Positions 61,570-64,000 of a DNA stretch of 64,000 bases are shown here, piece by piece. Location of the stretch: contig JANFAH010000062.1 of NCBI GenBank assembly GCA_024663395.1, positions 186,001-250,000 of the forward strand, in the 5' to 3' direction. The notes under the pieces were generated by a model, which was given only the letters and a program-made list of their open reading frames with translations, had not been told where the DNA came from and did not search any database. Numbering within the stretch: position 1 is the first letter of the stretch; every line of letters starts with the position of its first letter. The position numbers were made by a program, and so were the translations under genes. The DNA comes from Pisolithus tinctorius. Its lineage: Eukaryota; Basidiomycota; Agaricomycetes; Boletales; Pisolithaceae.

Positions 61570-61652
61570 TGTCGACATTTCGAATGTCCTGGAGACCTTC
61601 GATGTCATCATTTCTATGTTCCAGTTGTACCAGAACTCGAAACATTCTTCCA
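61570..61652 (+). pseudogene. small copied fragment of a HET-domain gene
   Basis: About 80 bp match the HET gene at about 56556-56637, the VDFSNVPETSDVINSMFQLY block, with a handful of substitutions, in the same orientation. No flanking HET coding sequence could be followed, so only a scrap remains. Confidence 0.75.
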
Positions 61653-62463
61653 CTAAAGTACTGGTGGTAAGGATATCCAAATCCTAATGTCATATCTTCC
61701 CTGGACAGGTGTCCCGGCGTGGGGAGACCCGCTCTTTCAATCGTCTAAAAAACATATTTCTCTTTACCGCCCAACGGCATTTCGCGGATGATATATGATA
61801 CCTCTCTTTAGCCACGGTAGTTTCACTCAGTTCCCATATCTCTGCATCCTTCTCACTATCATCTCCGCTGGCTAGGGATTTACTGTTGTTTATACCTGAC
61901 ATACTGTATGCAGCCAGTCCGCAATGATTCATTTACCATACTTATGGTTCCTCTAATGAAGCTTCGCAGCCACCGCTACCAAGTGGCGTCCGTCGTCCAA
62001 TACACGTGCACTTACATATTCTTTTTGGGAATGTTGACCTTGATTCACTTCGAATGTAGCAAGCAATTCCGCAGTAATCTAGTGATCCTCGTGCCCACTG
62101 CAATGCCACTCACTGCGGAAACGAGATTTGGTCTGGTATTGGATAAGACTCAGCGGCGAGTCGCAGTGTCATGTGGTCAGAAGTCCTGTGAGTTACTTTC
62201 CAAAACCCAACGGTCGTAGTCAGTTGCCCAACAATGGAACCTTCAATCAAATACAACGGTTCCAATATTAATTCATATTGCAGTGAACAGTTACCAGTGA
62301 GTATCTGACCTATGAGATTATCTCCACTGTTCGGTTGCACCAATCAATAGTTCCATAATCGTAAGGTTACCGTCGTTCCAAGTATGGTTGCTGCAGCCCG
62401 AACTTGAAATGCACTTTGATATTCACCGCCGGTACCCGCTTTTGCTCTCTGGAACCTGGAGGG

Positions 62464-62470
62464 TATAATA
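62464..62470 (+). promoter_or_regulatory. TATA element of P450 copy C
   Basis: TATAATA in CTGGAGGGTATAATACGA, 58 bp before the ATG at 62522, the same as in copy B. Confidence 0.55.
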
Positions 62471-62521
62471 CGATAACTTCAACGCTGTTGGCCCAACCAA
62501 CTCTTGGTTAATGCCCAGCTC

Positions 62522-64000
62522 ATGGATTCCCTCTTCACGCCTTACCTCGTTGGTGGTATCTTCTCCGCTCTGGTAGTAGCATGTTCGTTCAGTTTTCTTC
62601 GGCGTCCAAGCGTAAGTTGTGTACGTCTCATTATATATCAGGCATTGCTGAAGGTGTGCACTGTAACAAGCTCGGCCACATCCCGGTCGTAGGCTACTCA
62701 AGTTTATTAGCATCGTACTGGTTCGGAAAGGGGCTTGAAGTCGACCATGATCGGTTTGTGCAAGAGGGATACGACAAAGTGGGGACTCTTTTGCTGTCAG
62801 TATTCGCGACGTTAGTGCTGACTGCAATAACACAGTACAAGTCTGGAGTGTTTAAGGTCGCTAACTTGACTCATTGGATTGTCTGTTTGCGCCGCAACCA
62901 CGTCGAGTTTGTGGCAAGGGCTCCTGAGGATCTCCTTTCGGCTGGTCAGGCAGCAGAGAACGTAAGTAGATTCCATCTTTCGAAAGTTGGTTACAATTCA
63001 AGGCAGGTCAATGCAGTTGTTGAAAATAGATTATACGTTCGGCTTGAAGATCAGCGACGACTATCATGTATCCCTTGTTCAATCGACCCTTACTCGCAAC
63101 CTTTCAGTTCTATATGGAGGTCTGAGGGACGAGATTGTTGCCGCATGCAACGAATACTTTAATGCAAAGCACGATGGTCATTCGCTGCATCATATCTAAC
63201 TGGAAGTTACTAACGGTCGTTCGATTACAGAATGGAAGTCCATCTCAGTAGTACGTGTCACTCTCCAGATTGCGAGTAGGGCAAGCAATCGGATATTTGT
63301 TGGCCTCCCTCTTTGTAAATCACTGAGTTGATGCACTGTCTGTGTGTTTTATTAACTATTTATCTCCAGGCCGTGACCCCGACTGGCTCGATTTGAATAT
63401 AAATATCCCTCATGCAATTGTGGAAGAAACAAGAATTTTGAGGTTCTTTCCTAGTTTTATGTTACCGTTAGTTTTTCTCCGTGCTCTTTCAGCATGCTTT
63501 ACTTTACATCGAAGTTAATAGAATCGCGGCAAAGTTTTTCACCAATCTCTCCGGACGGACCAGTCGGGGGGTTGCTTTACTTGGACCGGTAATTAAGGAA
63601 CGCCTGCAACATATGGAAGCAGAGGGCACCAACTGGTCTGATAAACCGGTGAGCTCCTGCATCCGTTATACCTTGGAACAGTGCTAAGATCTGGTAGAAT
63701 GATTTCTTGCAGTGGTGCTTAGATACTAAGCAGGATACTTCGCTAACTTCATTGACCCGGCGTATGATTCTTATTAATTTTGGTGGCATTCACGTTCGTT
63801 CACTTTTTTCTGGTTCTTCTTTATTGAACATTTCCACCACTACAGACAACCTCAGGCGTGCGTCCTTAAATTACCATCGAGACTGGCGCACTAACTTAAT
63901 GGTGTGCCATCTCCCCCTAGGTATTCTCCCAGGCGCTCTTAAATCTTGCAGCAAATCCTCGACATGCACAGACACTCCGAGATGAGGTCGAGATAGTTGT
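62522..64000 (+). CDS. cytochrome P450, tandem copy C, cut by window end
   Basis: Third copy with the same plan: MDSLFTPYLVGGIFSALVVA anchor, LGHIPVVGYSSLLASYWFGK after an AACAAG acceptor, GVFKVANLTHWIVCLRR, DYTFGLKISDDYHVSLVQST in the B/C region, DPDWLDLNINIPHAIVEETR, LSGRTSRGVALLGPVIKERL, and the 12-nt I-helix exon TTSG (63846-63857) followed by VFSQALLNLAANPRHAQTLR. The frame is open through all introns up to the window edge. The ExxR and haem-binding exons lie beyond 64000, so integrity cannot be judged. It is about as close to copy B as to copy A. Confidence 0.82.

Larger units (their letters stand above)
59965..62521. other. 2.5-kb gap upstream of P450 copy C
   Basis: Several short frames are open around 59970-60280 and 60817-61140, perhaps the last exons of the HET gene or its 3' UTR, but none has family support. 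It contains an inverted repeat and a HET fragment (listed separately), and the last 400 bp resemble the region before P450 copy A. Confidence 0.4.

Overview
The window is nuclear DNA of a filamentous basidiomycete, almost certainly an Agaricomycete. Genes are dense, on both strands, and cut by many short (about 45-80 nt) GT-AG introns. The families fit: a DUF6593 protein, a NACHT-WD40 NLR, a long HET-domain protein, a fungal trehalose phosphorylase, SHR3 and a small tandem P450 family. No virus, plasmid, CRISPR array or intact transposon is visible. Exon structures were read by eye from reading frame plus splice sites, so exon edges are predictions.

Left part (1-18 kb), mostly housekeeping: the 3' end of a low-complexity protein; a DUF6593 protein; a BTB/POZ protein built from seven exons including a 13-nt one; N-terminal glutamine amidohydrolase (NTAQ1); the F1-ATPase assembly chaperone ATP12 (with a GC-AG intron); mismatch-repair MSH3; and, tail to tail with MSH3, the nucleolar ribosome-biogenesis protein POL5.

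Middle (18-47 kb): a decayed bifunctional tryptophan synthase (TRP5) lies next to a NACHT-WD40 NLR of about 5.4 kb. The 3' half of this NLR carries about 15 nearly identical 129-bp WD40 repeats and sits in a roughly 3.1-kb stretch in which I find no CpG at all. Then come a conserved protein with a Cys-containing tail, trehalose phosphorylase, a TFIIB-type zinc-ribbon protein, ALKBH1, LETM1, the amino-acid-permease chaperone SHR3, a mitochondrial RsfS/ATP25-type factor, tRNA-Gly(CCC), RRP7 and an RBR-type E3 ligase. Several neighbours are divergent pairs with 150-170 bp between start codons (POL5/TRP5 relic, ALKBH1/LETM1, SHR3/RsfS).

Right part (47-64 kb), accessory: three tandem cytochrome P450 copies on the same strand (the last cut by the window edge) share a TATA element about 58-60 bp before each ATG and a 12-nt microexon. 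Between copies two and three lie a decayed, intron-bearing duplicate of a POL5 segment and a HET-domain gene with an apparent frameshift; a second HET scrap lies just before copy three. The mix of NLR, HET gene, duplicated P450s and relocated gene pieces is typical of a fast-evolving self/non-self and secondary-metabolism neighbourhood. I found no clearly new pathway. The most unusual signal is the sharp, gene-internal loss of CpG that coincides with the WD40 repeat half of the NLR.
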